Under the pieces are notes generated by a model. It was not told the origin of the DNA. It did no database searches and saw only the letters and a program-made list of their open reading frames with translations. Made by a program: the position numbers and the translations under genes. Shown piece by piece: positions 15,941-25,268 of a stretch of DNA of 44,044 bases. The stretch's first letter is position 1, and the number at the start of each line of letters is the position of its first letter. The stretch is taken from positions 1 to 44,044 of the forward strand of contig JBBRNY010000009.1 in assembly GCA_038229915.1 (NCBI GenBank). Reading direction: 5' to 3'. Origin of the DNA: JAFDZW01 sp038229915. GTDB taxonomy: Bacteria; Bacteroidota; Ignavibacteria; Palsa-1295.

Positions 15941-17506
15941 ATGAATTCTAAACTCAGAAAACAGAGCTTCGAGACCCCATCGGCAATACCCATCGAGCGT
16001 ATATATACCGATGCGAACCATCCGGAAGATGCGGATGAATTCCCGTTTTCACGCGGCGTCTATAAAGAGATGTATCGGTCCCGCCTCTGGACGATGCGAC
16101 AATATGCAGGTTTTGGAAGCGCGGCGGAGTCGAACAAACGATATAAATTTCTGCTCGCCAGTGGCACAACCGGGCTTTCAGTAGCTTTTGATCTTCCAAC
16201 TCAGATCGGCTATGATTCCGATCACCCAATGGCTGAAGGCGAAGTTGGGAAAGTAGGAGTACCGATCGATTCGCTTGAGGATTTTGATGTACTCTTCGAT
16301 GGAATAGAACTTGCGAAGATCACGACCTCTATGACGATCAATGCGACCGCAAGTATTTTACTCGCATTGTATGTTGCAAAAGCAAAACAACAAAATGCCG
16401 ATCTGAAAAAAATATCCGGTACGGTTCAGAATGATATTCTCAAAGAATACGCGGCTCGCGGAACATACATCTATCCGCCGACACCGTCGATGCGTATCAT
16501 CACCGATATATTTGCATGGTGTGCCAAAGAGTTGCCATCATGGAATACTATTTCGATCAGTGGCTATCACATTCGCGAAGCAGGTTCGACCGCCGTTCAG
16601 GAAATAGCATTTACACTTGCCAATGGCTTGGCGTATGTCAAAGCCGCAGTTGATGCAGGATTAAGTGTAGATGACTTCGCGCCTCGCTTATCATTCTTTT
16701 TTAATTCACATCTCAATTTTTTCGAAGAGATCGCTAAGTTTCGCGCCGCAAGAACATTATGGGCACAGTTGATGAAAGAACGTTTCGGCGCAAAAAAACC
16801 GGGGTCGTTAAAACTGCGATTCCATACTCAGACTGCTGGGTCAAGCCTCACGGCACAGCAAATTGAAAATAATATTGTACGCACGACCATCGAGGCAATG
16901 GCAGCAGTATTGGGTGGCACGCAGTCTTTACATACTAATGCGAAAGACGAAGCCCTTGCCTTGCCGACCGAAACTTCTGCCAGAACGGCGCTTCGTACCC
17001 AACAAGTCATTGCTTATGAAAGCGGGATTGCCGATACGGTCGATCCGTTAGCAGGCAGTTATTATGTCGAACATCTGACAAGTGAGTTGATCAATAGGAG
17101 TCGAACGTTGATCTTACAGATCGACTCGATGGGCGGTGCCGTTGCGGCGATCGAAGCAGGCTTTGTCCAAGAACAGATCGCACAAAGTGCGTATGATTTC
17201 CAGAAGCGCATCGAAACCAAAGAAGATATTGTGGTCGGTGTCAATGATTTTATTTCGACTGAGACGATCGAACCTACAACACAAAAGATCGACCCGAAGC
17301 TTGAACAAGACCAAATCGAAAGAATCCGAGCGCTTCGTAACCGACGTAATAACGAAAACTCGGAGAATGCTCGTGCGAGTGTCGAACAAGCTGCGCGTGA
17401 TGGTTCGAACCTGATGCCACATATCGTCAATGCTGTCGAGCAGTTCGTCACCCTCGGTGAGATCGCTGACACAATGAGAACAGTATTCGGAGAGTACGGA
17501 GTATAA
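15941..17506 (+). CDS. mcmA1: Methylmalonyl-CoA mutase, catalytic (large) subunit
   Basis: This 521-residue TIM-barrel subunit carries S-M-T-I-N-A-T-A near residues 128-135, T-V-Q-N-D-I-L-K-E-Y, R-G-T-Y-I-Y-P-P-x-P-S-M-R and I-S-G-Y-H-I-R-E-A-G, all characteristic of acyl-CoA mutases of the methylmalonyl-CoA type. Later come T-Q-S-L-H-T-N and D-P-L-A-G-S-Y-Y-V-E. The protein ends after the barrel and linker and has no D-x-H-x-x-G domain, so it must borrow the cobalamin-binding subunit, most likely the product of 7581-8000. The role would be interconversion of methylmalonyl-CoA and succinyl-CoA. lolD follows after 3 bp. No cobalamin riboswitch was recognised in the 142-bp upstream gap. Confidence 0.95.
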   Translation: MNSKLRKQSFETPSAIPIERIYTDANHPEDADEFPFSRGVYKEMYRSRLWTMRQYAGFGSAAESNKRYKFLLASGTTGLSVAFDLPTQIGYDSDHPMAEGEVGKVGVPIDSLEDFDVLFDGIELAKITTSMTINATASILLALYVAKAKQQNADLKKISGTVQNDILKEYAARGTYIYPPTPSMRIITDIFAWCAKELPSWNTISISGYHIREAGSTAVQEIAFTLANGLAYVKAAVDAGLSVDDFAPRLSFFFNSHLNFFEEIAKFRAARTLWAQLMKERFGAKKPGSLKLRFHTQTAGSSLTAQQIENNIVRTTIEAMAAVLGGTQSLHTNAKDEALALPTETSARTALRTQQVIAYESGIADTVDPLAGSYYVEHLTSELINRSRTLILQIDSMGGAVAAIEAGFVQEQIAQSAYDFQKRIETKEDIVVGVNDFISTETIEPTTQKIDPKLEQDQIERIRALRNRRNNENSENARASVEQAARDGSNLMPHIVNAVEQFVTLGEIADTMRTVFGEYGV

Positions 17507-17509
17507 GTA

Positions 17510-18238
17510 ATGTCAGCAATAATCGAAGTAAAGCATCTCAACAAAGAATTGATGACCAAGACTGCGCAAGGCGTTGTCGCGACAGAAATTCTGCACGATC
17601 TGAATTTGACGTTTGAACGAGGAGAGTTTTGTGCGATCACCGGACCTTCGGGTTCAGGAAAATCAACACTTCTCTATTTGCTCGGCGGTCTTGATAAACC
17701 AACCACCGGTGATATTTTTTTTGATAACGAACATATTAGTGATTACGAAGAGGAAGATCTGGTCGAGTTACGAAATGAAAAGGTTGGATTTATTTATCAA
17801 TTTCACTTTTTGCTCCCGGAATTCTCGGCACTCGAAAATGTTATGATGCCACTGCTGGCTCGTGGCACGATGAAACGAAATGATGCCGAAGATTGGGCGT
17901 ATGAACTTCTGACGCAAGTAGGGTTAGAGGATAAAGCTGAATCGAAACCGAGCGAACTCTCCGGTGGCCAGCAGCAGCGTATTGCCATTGCCAGAGCACT
18001 TGCCAATAAGCCACTGGTCATTTTCGGCGATGAGCCGACAGGCAATCTCGATACAAAAAATAGCGATACAGTCTATGATCTATTTCGAAAGATCAATAAA
18101 GAGTTGGGGCAAACGATCATCTTAGTGACGCATGATATACATTTTGCCCAAAGAGCAGATCGCATCATCAATATCGTTGATGGACGTATCGAATCTGATG
18201 TGCATCTCGAAAAGGGTCAAATAAGCGACAAGTCGTGA
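17510..18238 (+). CDS. lolD: ABC transporter ATPase, LolD-type
   Basis: This 242-residue ATPase has Walker A G-P-S-G-S-G-K-S-T at residues 45-53, the signature L-S-G-G-Q-Q-Q-R at 150-157, and Walker B ending V-I-F-G-D-E-P-T-G-N-L-D. The Q-loop region reads Y-Q-F-H-F-L-L-P-E-F-S-A-L-E-N-V, which is characteristic of LolD, the ATPase that with LolC/LolE extracts lipoproteins from the inner membrane for outer-membrane delivery. The alternative is a MacB-type ATPase. No permease gene is adjacent, so LolC/E must be encoded elsewhere. It starts 3 bp after the mutase stop and is probably co-transcribed with it, a functionally unrelated pairing. Confidence 0.85.
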   Translation: MSAIIEVKHLNKELMTKTAQGVVATEILHDLNLTFERGEFCAITGPSGSGKSTLLYLLGGLDKPTTGDIFFDNEHISDYEEEDLVELRNEKVGFIYQFHFLLPEFSALENVMMPLLARGTMKRNDAEDWAYELLTQVGLEDKAESKPSELSGGQQQRIAIARALANKPLVIFGDEPTGNLDTKNSDTVYDLFRKINKELGQTIILVTHDIHFAQRADRIINIVDGRIESDVHLEKGQISDKS

Positions 18239-18326
18239 ACTTCTCACCCATATTTGGCGTTTTGTCGCTCCTTAAATGAAGTACCAGCCCTGTTTTTGGG
18301 CATATATCAGTTAGAAATTTGACGTT

Positions 18327-18668
18327 ATGGAACAGTTAATTCGCGCCATCGCCAGTGAGCATCTTCGTAAAGACATCCCTCTTTTTAAAGCAGGTGATAC
18401 TCTTGACGTATCAGTAAAAGTGGTCGAAGGCGAAAAAGAGCGTATTCAGCATTTTGAAGGCATTGTTATTGCCCGTAAAGGTGCAGGCATCAACGAGACC
18501 TTCACCATCCGTAAAATGTCAAACGGTATCGGCGTCGAGCGTATCTTCCCGATCCACTCGCCTCGTATCGCAAAGATCGACTTCATCAAGAACGGTATGG
18601 TTCGTCGTGCGAAATTGGGCTACCTACGCGGACTCGGTGCGAAGGACGTTCGTCGTAAGACCACCTAA
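18327..18668 (+). CDS. rplS: 50S ribosomal protein L19
   Basis: This 113-residue protein has the family hallmarks: F-K-A-G-D-T-L-D-V, E-G-E-K-E-R-I-Q-x-F-E-G, the R-K-G-A-G-I-N-E-T-F-T-I-R-K loop, G-V-E-R-I-F-P-I-H-S-P and the basic end with A-K-L-G-Y-L-R. L19 sits at the 30S/50S interface. Length is normal. It is not in the usual rpsP-rimM-trmD-rplS order; lolD lies upstream, 88 bp away, and a strong terminator follows. A short GCCC/GGGC stem in the leader (18287-18301) is too weak to call a regulatory element. Confidence 0.97.
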   Translation: MEQLIRAIASEHLRKDIPLFKAGDTLDVSVKVVEGEKERIQHFEGIVIARKGAGINETFTIRKMSNGIGVERIFPIHSPRIAKIDFIKNGMVRRAKLGYLRGLGAKDVRRKTT

Positions 18669-18691
18669 ACTGTCTATTTTTTTTAGTTTTT

Positions 18692-18729
18692 AGTCGTTAG
18701 CATTGTTATGGTGCTAACGACTTTTTTTT
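18692..18729 (+). terminator. Rho-independent terminator after rplS
   Basis: AGTCGTTAGCA and TGCTAACGACT form a perfect 11-bp stem with a 9-nt loop, followed by seven T residues. This is the clearest intrinsic terminator in the window. Confidence 0.93.
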
Positions 18730-18821
18730 GGATTTGAATTGATACACTTTTGACAACAGAATTTCTCTCGCCGATTCCTCGTTAGACTCTAAACGTACTA
18801 TTAATAGCAATACCATCTGAC

Positions 18822-20552
18822 GTGCTCCGTTCGCTCTTTATAAAGAACTATGCATTGATCGAAGAGATCACGGTCACTTTCGACCGAGGACTTTCTATTA
18901 TCACCGGCGAAACCGGTGCCGGAAAATCTATTTTGCTCGGCGCACTTGGGCTGCTTCTCGGTGAACGCGCTTCTGCCGACCTTATCAGAACCGGCGCAGA
19001 CAAAGCCATAGTCGAAGCAGAATTTGACCTGACCAACTATCCTCGCATTTCTAAATTCCTTTCAAGTGTTGGTTTTGATTGTGAATCAGGCTCTGTAATC
19101 ATCCGTCGTGAGATCAGCCGCAAAGGCACCTCGCGAGCATTCATCAATGACACACCGGCATCATTACAGCAATTAAAACAAACGGGCGAACTACTTGTCG
19201 ATCTCCACGGACAGCATGAGCATCAATCGCTTCTTCATAGTGAGCGACATATAGATTTTCTCGATGAGTATGCAAATGTGAATGCTCTCGAGCAACACTA
19301 TTCAACACTCTATGATGAGTTTGCTGTGCTTCGCAATACTTATGAAGATCTGAAAAAGCATCGAGAATCTGCTGAGAAAGAACGAAATTTTCTGGAATTT
19401 CAACGCGCGGAGATCGAAGCTGTTGCACCGCTTCGTGGTGAAGACGAAGAGATACAACGAAAGCTATCAGTCCTCGAACACTCAGAAGAGCTTCAACTCG
19501 CCTCAAGCGAACTCCATACTATTCTCTATGACGATGAAGATTCTATTTTCGAAAAACTATCGGCATCAAAATTATTACTCGAACAACTTACAAAATTTGA
19601 TACGACATTCGACGACCAACTCAAAGAATTAACAGCATCTCTCGAAAGCATTCGCGAACTTGCACATTCGGTGAGCCGATATGCAGATCATCTTGAGTCA
19701 GACCCGGCAAAACTCCAACAGCTCCGGAGTCGTGATCTCGAACTAACCAGACTGAAGAAAAAATATGGACCATCATTAAATGATGTCATTGATCTGCATG
19801 AACGTCTCATTGATCTGCTTGGCGATGGCGGAAGTATCAACGAACAAATAATTCAAGCAGAGCAAGCACTTCTCGCTCTACAAAAGAGATCATCAAAAGC
19901 GGCGTTTGAACTAAGTGACGCCCGAAGCAATGCTGCGAAAACATTTGAGAAGCAAATCACAAATGAGCTTCAAATATTAGGGATCGAGCACGGCGTATTC
20001 GCAGTTCATCTCTCACAAAAAGAACGTCCCAATAGTGATCCGTTTTCATCGGCAGTTTTACGCGACAACATTGTGATCGAAGCAAATAAAAAAGGCTGCG
20101 ACCACGTAGAATTTTATATCTCGACCAACAAAGGCGAACAGCCAAAGCCGATGGCAAAAGTAGCATCAGGCGGCGAGGTCTCTCGAATTATGCTCGCTAT
20201 TAAAACCGTTCTTTCGGCATCTGAGCAAATTCCAGTGTTGATCTTTGATGAGATCGACACCGGCATTTCTGGTCGTGTCGCCCAACGTGTCGGCACGGCA
20301 ATGAAGCGCCTGGCAAAGAAACATCAGCTTATTGCTATCACGCATCTCGGGCAGATAGCGTCGTTTGGCGATCACCATTACATTGTAGAAAAAAATACTA
20401 CCGGTGCGAACACCACATCCCAACTTCGTCTGCTGAGCGCAAAAGAGCACGAAGCCGAGATCGCTCGATTACTATCGGGCGAGACTATTACCGGCGAGTC
20501 GCTCAAAGCCGCGCGTTCACTCCTACACGAAGCCGAATCGCTTGCCGCATAA
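18822..20552 (+). CDS. recN: DNA repair protein RecN
   Basis: This 576-residue SMC-like ATPase acts in double-strand-break repair. The GTG start gives the typical opening M-L-R-S-L-F-I-K-N-Y-A-L-I-E. Walker A G-E-T-G-A-G-K-S lies near residues 30-37, followed by G-E-R-A. A long Glu/Leu-rich coiled-coil middle with H-G-Q-H-E-H-Q-S-L near its start follows. The C-terminal ATPase half contains V-A-S-G-G-E-V-S-R-I-M-L-A-I-K and Walker B L-I-F-D-E-I-D-T-G-I-S-G. Length is normal. Its last 11 bp overlap the start of folC, which suggests coupled translation. Confidence 0.96.
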   Translation: MLRSLFIKNYALIEEITVTFDRGLSIITGETGAGKSILLGALGLLLGERASADLIRTGADKAIVEAEFDLTNYPRISKFLSSVGFDCESGSVIIRREISRKGTSRAFINDTPASLQQLKQTGELLVDLHGQHEHQSLLHSERHIDFLDEYANVNALEQHYSTLYDEFAVLRNTYEDLKKHRESAEKERNFLEFQRAEIEAVAPLRGEDEEIQRKLSVLEHSEELQLASSELHTILYDDEDSIFEKLSASKLLLEQLTKFDTTFDDQLKELTASLESIRELAHSVSRYADHLESDPAKLQQLRSRDLELTRLKKKYGPSLNDVIDLHERLIDLLGDGGSINEQIIQAEQALLALQKRSSKAAFELSDARSNAAKTFEKQITNELQILGIEHGVFAVHLSQKERPNSDPFSSAVLRDNIVIEANKKGCDHVEFYISTNKGEQPKPMAKVASGGEVSRIMLAIKTVLSASEQIPVLIFDEIDTGISGRVAQRVGTAMKRLAKKHQLIAITHLGQIASFGDHHYIVEKNTTGANTTSQLRLLSAKEHEAEIARLLSGETITGESLKAARSLLHEAESLAA

Positions 20553-21789
20553 CCAACAATATCAACACGCCCTTGACGAACTCTTCAAACTCGAATTCAC
20601 GGGGATGAAGCTGGGTCTCGATAATATTCGCTCATTACTTGATGTTCTCGCAAACCCACAGAGATCGTATAAGAGTATTCATATCGCAGGCACAAACGGC
20701 AAAGGCAGTGTCGCGGCAATGCTTGCCGCCGCATTACAGGCAAATGGCTATAAAGTGGGACTCTACACTTCGCCACACTTGGTGGACTTCCGAGAGCGAA
20801 TAAAAGTCAACGGTGTGATGATCTCGCGAAACGATGTGCAGAAATTTCTTTCGAAGATCTGGAATAAAGTCGAAGAACTCCATGCTACTTTTTTCGAAGT
20901 AACAACAGCACTGGCATTCGATCACTTCAAAAATGAACATATCGATATCGCGATCATCGAAACAGGTCTTGGCGGAAGGCTCGATGCGACGAATGTGTTA
21001 GAAAACCCGATCGCGACTGTCGTGACTTCTATTAGTCTCGAGCATACACAGTTTCTCGGTGATACGCTTGAACTCATCGCGTATGAAAAAGCGGGAATAT
21101 TCAAGCACCGCTCCCCTGCTATTGTCTCGGTCGCTGATTCACTTCACGATGTATTTATTGACAGGGCAAGAGCAGTCGGGACACACGTACTATTTACAAA
21201 AGATTTTTTGCTCCCCGATGAATTTGCTCGATTAGAGCCGCCGTTTACCGGCGAGCACCAACGAACAAATCTTCGAACTGTGCTGGCGACATTGCAATCG
21301 CTCGATCTTCCTTTGCGCACGAAAGATACCATCGAAGGTATTCACTTTACGGCTATTCTAACGGGGCTTAAAGCTCGGCTTGAAGAATATCCTGACCCGC
21401 GATTTATTGCAAAAGGCGCACAACTATTGATCGATGTCGCCCATAATGCCGAAGCGTTCAAGATGATCGCTGACTATTTCGAGTCCGCACACATCAGTCC
21501 TATCGTCATTGTTGGCTTGGCAAGCGATAAAGATCGGACTGCGATCTTTACCGAGTTAAAAAGATTTGCCTCACAGGTGATCTGCGTTCAAGCCGCCAAC
21601 CAACGCGCCGTTGATAGCATAGTTCTCACATCCGAGGCATTGCATTGTGGCTTAAGAGCAACCGATGGAATGAGCGTAAATAATGGTGTAATGATCGCAG
21701 CTTCGCAAGTAAAACAAGGCGAATACGTCCTCCTTTGTGGCTCCCACTATGTTGTAGGCGAGTATTTAGCAGAGCGAAAGACTGTTTAA
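20542..21789 (+). CDS. folC: Folylpolyglutamate synthase / dihydrofolate synthase
   Basis: This adds glutamate to folates and to dihydropteroate. The 415-residue product starts at TTG 20542, overlapping recN by 11 bp. That start was kept because the residues it adds (Y-Q-H-A-L-D-E-L-F-K-L) match the usual FolC N-terminus. The next Met is inside the conserved M-K-L-G-L-D-N-I segment. The ATP-binding loop is G-T-N-G-K-G-S-V-A, followed by T-S-P-H-L-V-D-F-R-E-R-I, I-E-T-G-L-G-G-R-L-D-A-T-N, G-E-H-Q-R-T-N and the C-terminal D-V-A-H-N. It belongs to the Mur ligase family. The 256-bp gap downstream leads to rho. Confidence 0.95.
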   Translation: MPHNQQYQHALDELFKLEFTGMKLGLDNIRSLLDVLANPQRSYKSIHIAGTNGKGSVAAMLAAALQANGYKVGLYTSPHLVDFRERIKVNGVMISRNDVQKFLSKIWNKVEELHATFFEVTTALAFDHFKNEHIDIAIIETGLGGRLDATNVLENPIATVVTSISLEHTQFLGDTLELIAYEKAGIFKHRSPAIVSVADSLHDVFIDRARAVGTHVLFTKDFLLPDEFARLEPPFTGEHQRTNLRTVLATLQSLDLPLRTKDTIEGIHFTAILTGLKARLEEYPDPRFIAKGAQLLIDVAHNAEAFKMIADYFESAHISPIVIVGLASDKDRTAIFTELKRFASQVICVQAANQRAVDSIVLTSEALHCGLRATDGMSVNNGVMIAASQVKQGEYVLLCGSHYVVGEYLAERKTV

Positions 21790-21848
21790 TATCAGTACAA
21801 GAAAGCCTTGGATTATCGGTATTTCGTAACACCATCAAAGAAAGTGCG

Positions 21849-21856
21849 TATATTTG
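21849..21856 (+). promoter_or_regulatory. TAnnTTTG -7 promoter-like box upstream of rho
   Basis: The sequence TATATTTG lies about 190 bp before the rho ATG, with TATTTCG about 22 bp upstream as a poor -33 candidate. If used, it would give a rho mRNA leader of roughly 180 nt. The rest of the 256-bp folC-rho gap holds no convincing ORF, only small hairpins such as CCGCT/AGCGG near 21990. Confidence 0.35.
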
Positions 21857-22045
21857 TGTAGCCAAGATAAAGAATCGTCCCAAAGAAACCCAGTTTTTTG
21901 TTCCGTATTCCCAGTGTTTGTTGATCGAGAATTCCCAATGGGTTTTTGAAAAAAGTATTCTATCTGTTTCGCTTCTTCATGGCATTTCCGCTACCAGCGG
22001 CAATAATTTTCCAACCACAGTTATTTCGAATCACACTGTTTCTCT

Positions 22046-23341
22046 ATGTTAAACGCAGTTGAATTAAAAACAAAAAAGATCGTCGAACTCAACGACATCG
22101 CCAAAAAGCTCGGTATTGAGAGCGCCCAAGATCTTCGCAAGCAAGACTTGATCTTTAGGATCCTTGAAGCTGATGCAAACGCTAATCAGAAAAAATTACC
22201 GCTCAATGGTAAAGTAGGTACTGAAGAAGAATCAGGTTCGCAAGCATCCGGTGTCCTTGAGCTTCTGCCTGATGGATATGGCTTCTTGAGATCTCCGGCA
22301 TATAATTATCTTCCATCTCCGGATGATATTTATGTCTCGCCATCGCAGGTAAAGAAATTCCAACTTCGCACCGGTGATACGGTCGAAGGGTCGGTCAGAC
22401 CACCGAAAGATAGCGAACGCTTTTTTGCGTTGCTCAAAGTTGATCGTGTCAATTACCAGCCGGTTGACTTTACTCGCGACCGCCCTCTCTTCGATAATCT
22501 TACGCCACTCTATCCAAACAAACAGATCGTTCTCGAAACTTCGCCTGGCGAATACTCGATGCGTATTATGGATATTGTCAGCCCTATCGGTAAAGGCCAA
22601 CGCGGATTGATCGTTGCGCAACCGAAATCGGGTAAGACCGTGATCTTGCAAAAAATTGCAAACTCCATCGCTCGTAATCATCCTGAAGTGAAGCTCATCG
22701 TTCTTCTAATAGACGAACGTCCGGAAGAAGTAACGGATATGGAACGCTCGGTTCGCGCTGAAGTCGTTGCTTCCACATTTGATGAGCCGCCTGAACGCCA
22801 CGTGCAGGTTGCAGAAATGGTTATCGAAAAAGCAAAACGCTTGGTCGAAGCCAAACAGGACGTTGTTATTTTGTTAGATTCGATCACTCGTCTGGCTCGT
22901 GCTCATAACACGGTTACCCCTCACTCGGGCAAAATTCTTTCGGGTGGTGTTGATGCGAATGCGCTCCATAAGCCAAAGCGTTTCTTTGGTGCGGCTCGTA
23001 ATATCGAAGAAGGCGGATCGCTCACGATCATCGCAACGGCGCTGATCGATACCGGTTCGAGAATGGATGAAGTTATTTTTGAAGAATTTAAAGGTACGGG
23101 CAATATGGAAATTGTGCTCGATCGTAAACTGAGCGATCGTCGCCTCTTCCCTGCTATCAATGTTAACACCTCAGGTACTCGTAAGGAAGATCTCTTGCTC
23201 AGTGCTGACGAACTCAACCGAGTCTATATCTTGCGTAAACTGCTTGCCGATCACAGCCCGGTCGATGCAATGGAGTTCTTACTCGAAAAAATGCGAGGCA
23301 CAAAGAGCAACAAAGAATTCATGCGCTCGATGTCAAGCTAA
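22046..23341 (+). CDS. rho: Transcription termination factor Rho
   Basis: This 431-residue hexameric RNA helicase releases transcripts. The N-terminal Rho_N helical domain is at residues 1-45, followed by an RNA-binding cold-shock-like domain with G-V-L-E-L-L-P-D-G-Y-G-F-L-R (69-82) and P-D-D-I-Y-V-S. The ATPase P-loop A-Q-P-K-S-G-K-T is at 191-198; most Rho proteins have P-P-K-A-G-K-T here, so Gln and Ser are mild variants. I-D-E-R-P-E-E-V-T-D-M and L-L-D-S-I-T-R-L-A-R-A-H-N follow. There is no long N-terminal insertion of the kind seen in some Bacteroidota Rho proteins. A terminator hairpin follows. Confidence 0.97.
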   Translation: MLNAVELKTKKIVELNDIAKKLGIESAQDLRKQDLIFRILEADANANQKKLPLNGKVGTEEESGSQASGVLELLPDGYGFLRSPAYNYLPSPDDIYVSPSQVKKFQLRTGDTVEGSVRPPKDSERFFALLKVDRVNYQPVDFTRDRPLFDNLTPLYPNKQIVLETSPGEYSMRIMDIVSPIGKGQRGLIVAQPKSGKTVILQKIANSIARNHPEVKLIVLLIDERPEEVTDMERSVRAEVVASTFDEPPERHVQVAEMVIEKAKRLVEAKQDVVILLDSITRLARAHNTVTPHSGKILSGGVDANALHKPKRFFGAARNIEEGGSLTIIATALIDTGSRMDEVIFEEFKGTGNMEIVLDRKLSDRRLFPAINVNTSGTRKEDLLLSADELNRVYILRKLLADHSPVDAMEFLLEKMRGTKSNKEFMRSMSS

Positions 23342-23370
23342 TTCGGTTTTACATTATAGTATTTTTCACG

Positions 23371-23400
23371 ATCCCCTCGTTTCTGAGGGGATTATTGTTT
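23371..23400 (+). terminator. Rho-independent terminator after rho
   Basis: ATCCCCTC and GAGGGGAT form an 8-bp GC-rich stem with loop GTTTCT, followed by TATTGTTT. Confidence 0.8.
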
Positions 23401-23464
23401 TAAATTTCTACAACAATTAGAAACAACAACGACTTTTTTATATCGGAATGTGTTCTAAGACCCA

Positions 23465-25264
23465 ATGGCTCAAGAAGAAGAATTATTAGGAAAAGCGTAT
23501 GATGCGCGGTTAATGAAGCGTTTGATCCGATACTTGCAACCCTATCGGTGGCAAGTGGTTGGGGCGATCGCTGTCACGATCATTATTTCAATGCTCGGGC
23601 CGCTTCGTCCGCTATTGCTAAAAATAGCGATCGATAGCTACATTGCAAAAGGTGATTTTAATGGTCTGACAACGATCATTTTATTATTGGTCGCCAGTGT
23701 CGTCTTTCAGGCGGCAGTGCAATATGTTCAGACAATCATCACACAATGGATCGGCCAAAAAACGATCTATAATCTCCGCCAGGAAATATTTGATCGGCTC
23801 CATATCCTTTCACTTCGTTTTTTTGATAAAAATCCGGTTGGCAGACTCGTGACTCGCTTAACAAGTGACGTTGAAGTTCTCAATGAGCTTTTCAGCTCTG
23901 GCATCGTAATGATCTTCGCCGATGTCTTTGTGATCTTCTGGATATTTTTGTTTATGTTTTTCATCAACTGGAAGCTCTCCCTGGTTGTGCTCGCAGTATT
24001 TCCATTGTTATTGATCGCAACGATTATTTTCCGAAAGAAAGCTCGTGAGACCTATCGTGATGTGAGATTACTAATTGCGAGGATCAATTCATATTTGAAT
24101 GAACATGTCTCCGGAGTCATTACGGTTCAACTGTTTGGTCGCGAGAAAAAAACATTGAAGGATTTCGAAAAAACAAATCGCGCTCATGCCGATGCTAATA
24201 TTCGCTCGGTATTTTATTATGCCGTATTCTTCCCGACGATCGAATTTCTTTCATCGGTCTCGTTTGCCCTGATTATCTGGTACGGCGGCTCGACGATCAT
24301 GGGTATGAAGACCAATCCATTGGCAGATGTGCTTACCCTTGGTACGCTCATCGCATTTATCCAATACACCGAAATGTTTTTCCGTCCGTTGCGTGATCTC
24401 GCTGATAAATACAATATTTTACAGAATGCAATGGCATCAAGCGAGCGTGTCTTTAAGTTGCTCGATGACGACACCATTGTTTCTCAGCCTAATGAGATAG
24501 TGCACCTCGAGAAGGTTCGTGGCGATATCGAGTTTAAGAACGTTTGGTTTGCCTATAACGACGAAGATTATATTCTTAACAATATTTCATTTCACGTCAA
24601 GCCTGGTGAGACCGTTGCATTTGTTGGCGCGACGGGTGCAGGAAAATCTTCAATCACCAATCTCATTACTCGATTTTACGAATTTCAAAAAGGCGAAATT
24701 CTGATCGATGGCAGAGACATTCGCACAATAGATGGACAAGACCTTCGCAAGAATGTTGCTATCGTCTTGCAGGACGTATTCTTATTTAGTGCCGATGTCA
24801 TCACAAACATCACGCTCGGTGATACGAATATTAGTCCCGAACGAGCTATGGCTGCGGCAAAAACAACCGGTGCCGATCATTTTATTAATCGTTTGCCGAA
24901 CGGCTATCAAACCCAAGTCAAGGAGCGTGGTGCTATTTTATCCGTTGGCGAGAAGCAGTTGCTTTCATTTTCTCGCGCACTCGCCTACGACCCGAGCATT
25001 CTTATACTTGATGAAGCGACGTCGAGCATTGATACTGATTCAGAGATATTAATTCAACGAGCGATCGAAAAACTTCTCGAAGGAAGAACATCTATCGTCA
25101 TTGCGCACAGGCTTTCGACTATCCAAAAAGCTGACAAGATCATTGTGATGCACAAAGGTGAAATTCGCGAGATGGGCACTCATAGCGAACTCCTTGCCCT
25201 CGGCGGGATATACCGTACACTCTATGAGCTACAATATAAAGAGCAAGAGATAGAAGCCGTTTGA
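23465..25264 (+). CDS. ABC exporter, fused permease and ATPase (MdlB/MsbA-like)
   Basis: This 599-residue half-transporter has six predicted transmembrane helices in residues 1-320 (clear ones near 30-55, 68-90, 150-168, 172-190 and 258-280) and a C-terminal ATPase. Walker A is G-A-T-G-A-G-K-S-S at 388-396, the signature is the variant L-S-V-G-E-K-Q-L-L-S-F-S-R-A-L, and Walker B L-I-L-D-E-A-T-S-S-I-D follows, then the H-loop I-A-H-R-L-S-T-I. The signature variant is common in the MdlB/BmrD group of multidrug or lipid exporters. It probably works as a dimer. The substrate cannot be read from the sequence. A small membrane-protein gene begins 4 bp downstream. Confidence 0.9.
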   Translation: MAQEEELLGKAYDARLMKRLIRYLQPYRWQVVGAIAVTIIISMLGPLRPLLLKIAIDSYIAKGDFNGLTTIILLLVASVVFQAAVQYVQTIITQWIGQKTIYNLRQEIFDRLHILSLRFFDKNPVGRLVTRLTSDVEVLNELFSSGIVMIFADVFVIFWIFLFMFFINWKLSLVVLAVFPLLLIATIIFRKKARETYRDVRLLIARINSYLNEHVSGVITVQLFGREKKTLKDFEKTNRAHADANIRSVFYYAVFFPTIEFLSSVSFALIIWYGGSTIMGMKTNPLADVLTLGTLIAFIQYTEMFFRPLRDLADKYNILQNAMASSERVFKLLDDDTIVSQPNEIVHLEKVRGDIEFKNVWFAYNDEDYILNNISFHVKPGETVAFVGATGAGKSSITNLITRFYEFQKGEILIDGRDIRTIDGQDLRKNVAIVLQDVFLFSADVITNITLGDTNISPERAMAAAKTTGADHFINRLPNGYQTQVKERGAILSVGEKQLLSFSRALAYDPSILILDEATSSIDTDSEILIQRAIEKLLEGRTSIVIAHRLSTIQKADKIIVMHKGEIREMGTHSELLALGGIYRTLYELQYKEQEIEAV

Positions 25265-25268
25265 TCGT

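Noticed and set aside
18239..18326. Ribosomal-protein leader element before rplS
   Set aside because: Only a 4-bp GCCC/GGGC stem is present; too weak to support a regulatory RNA.
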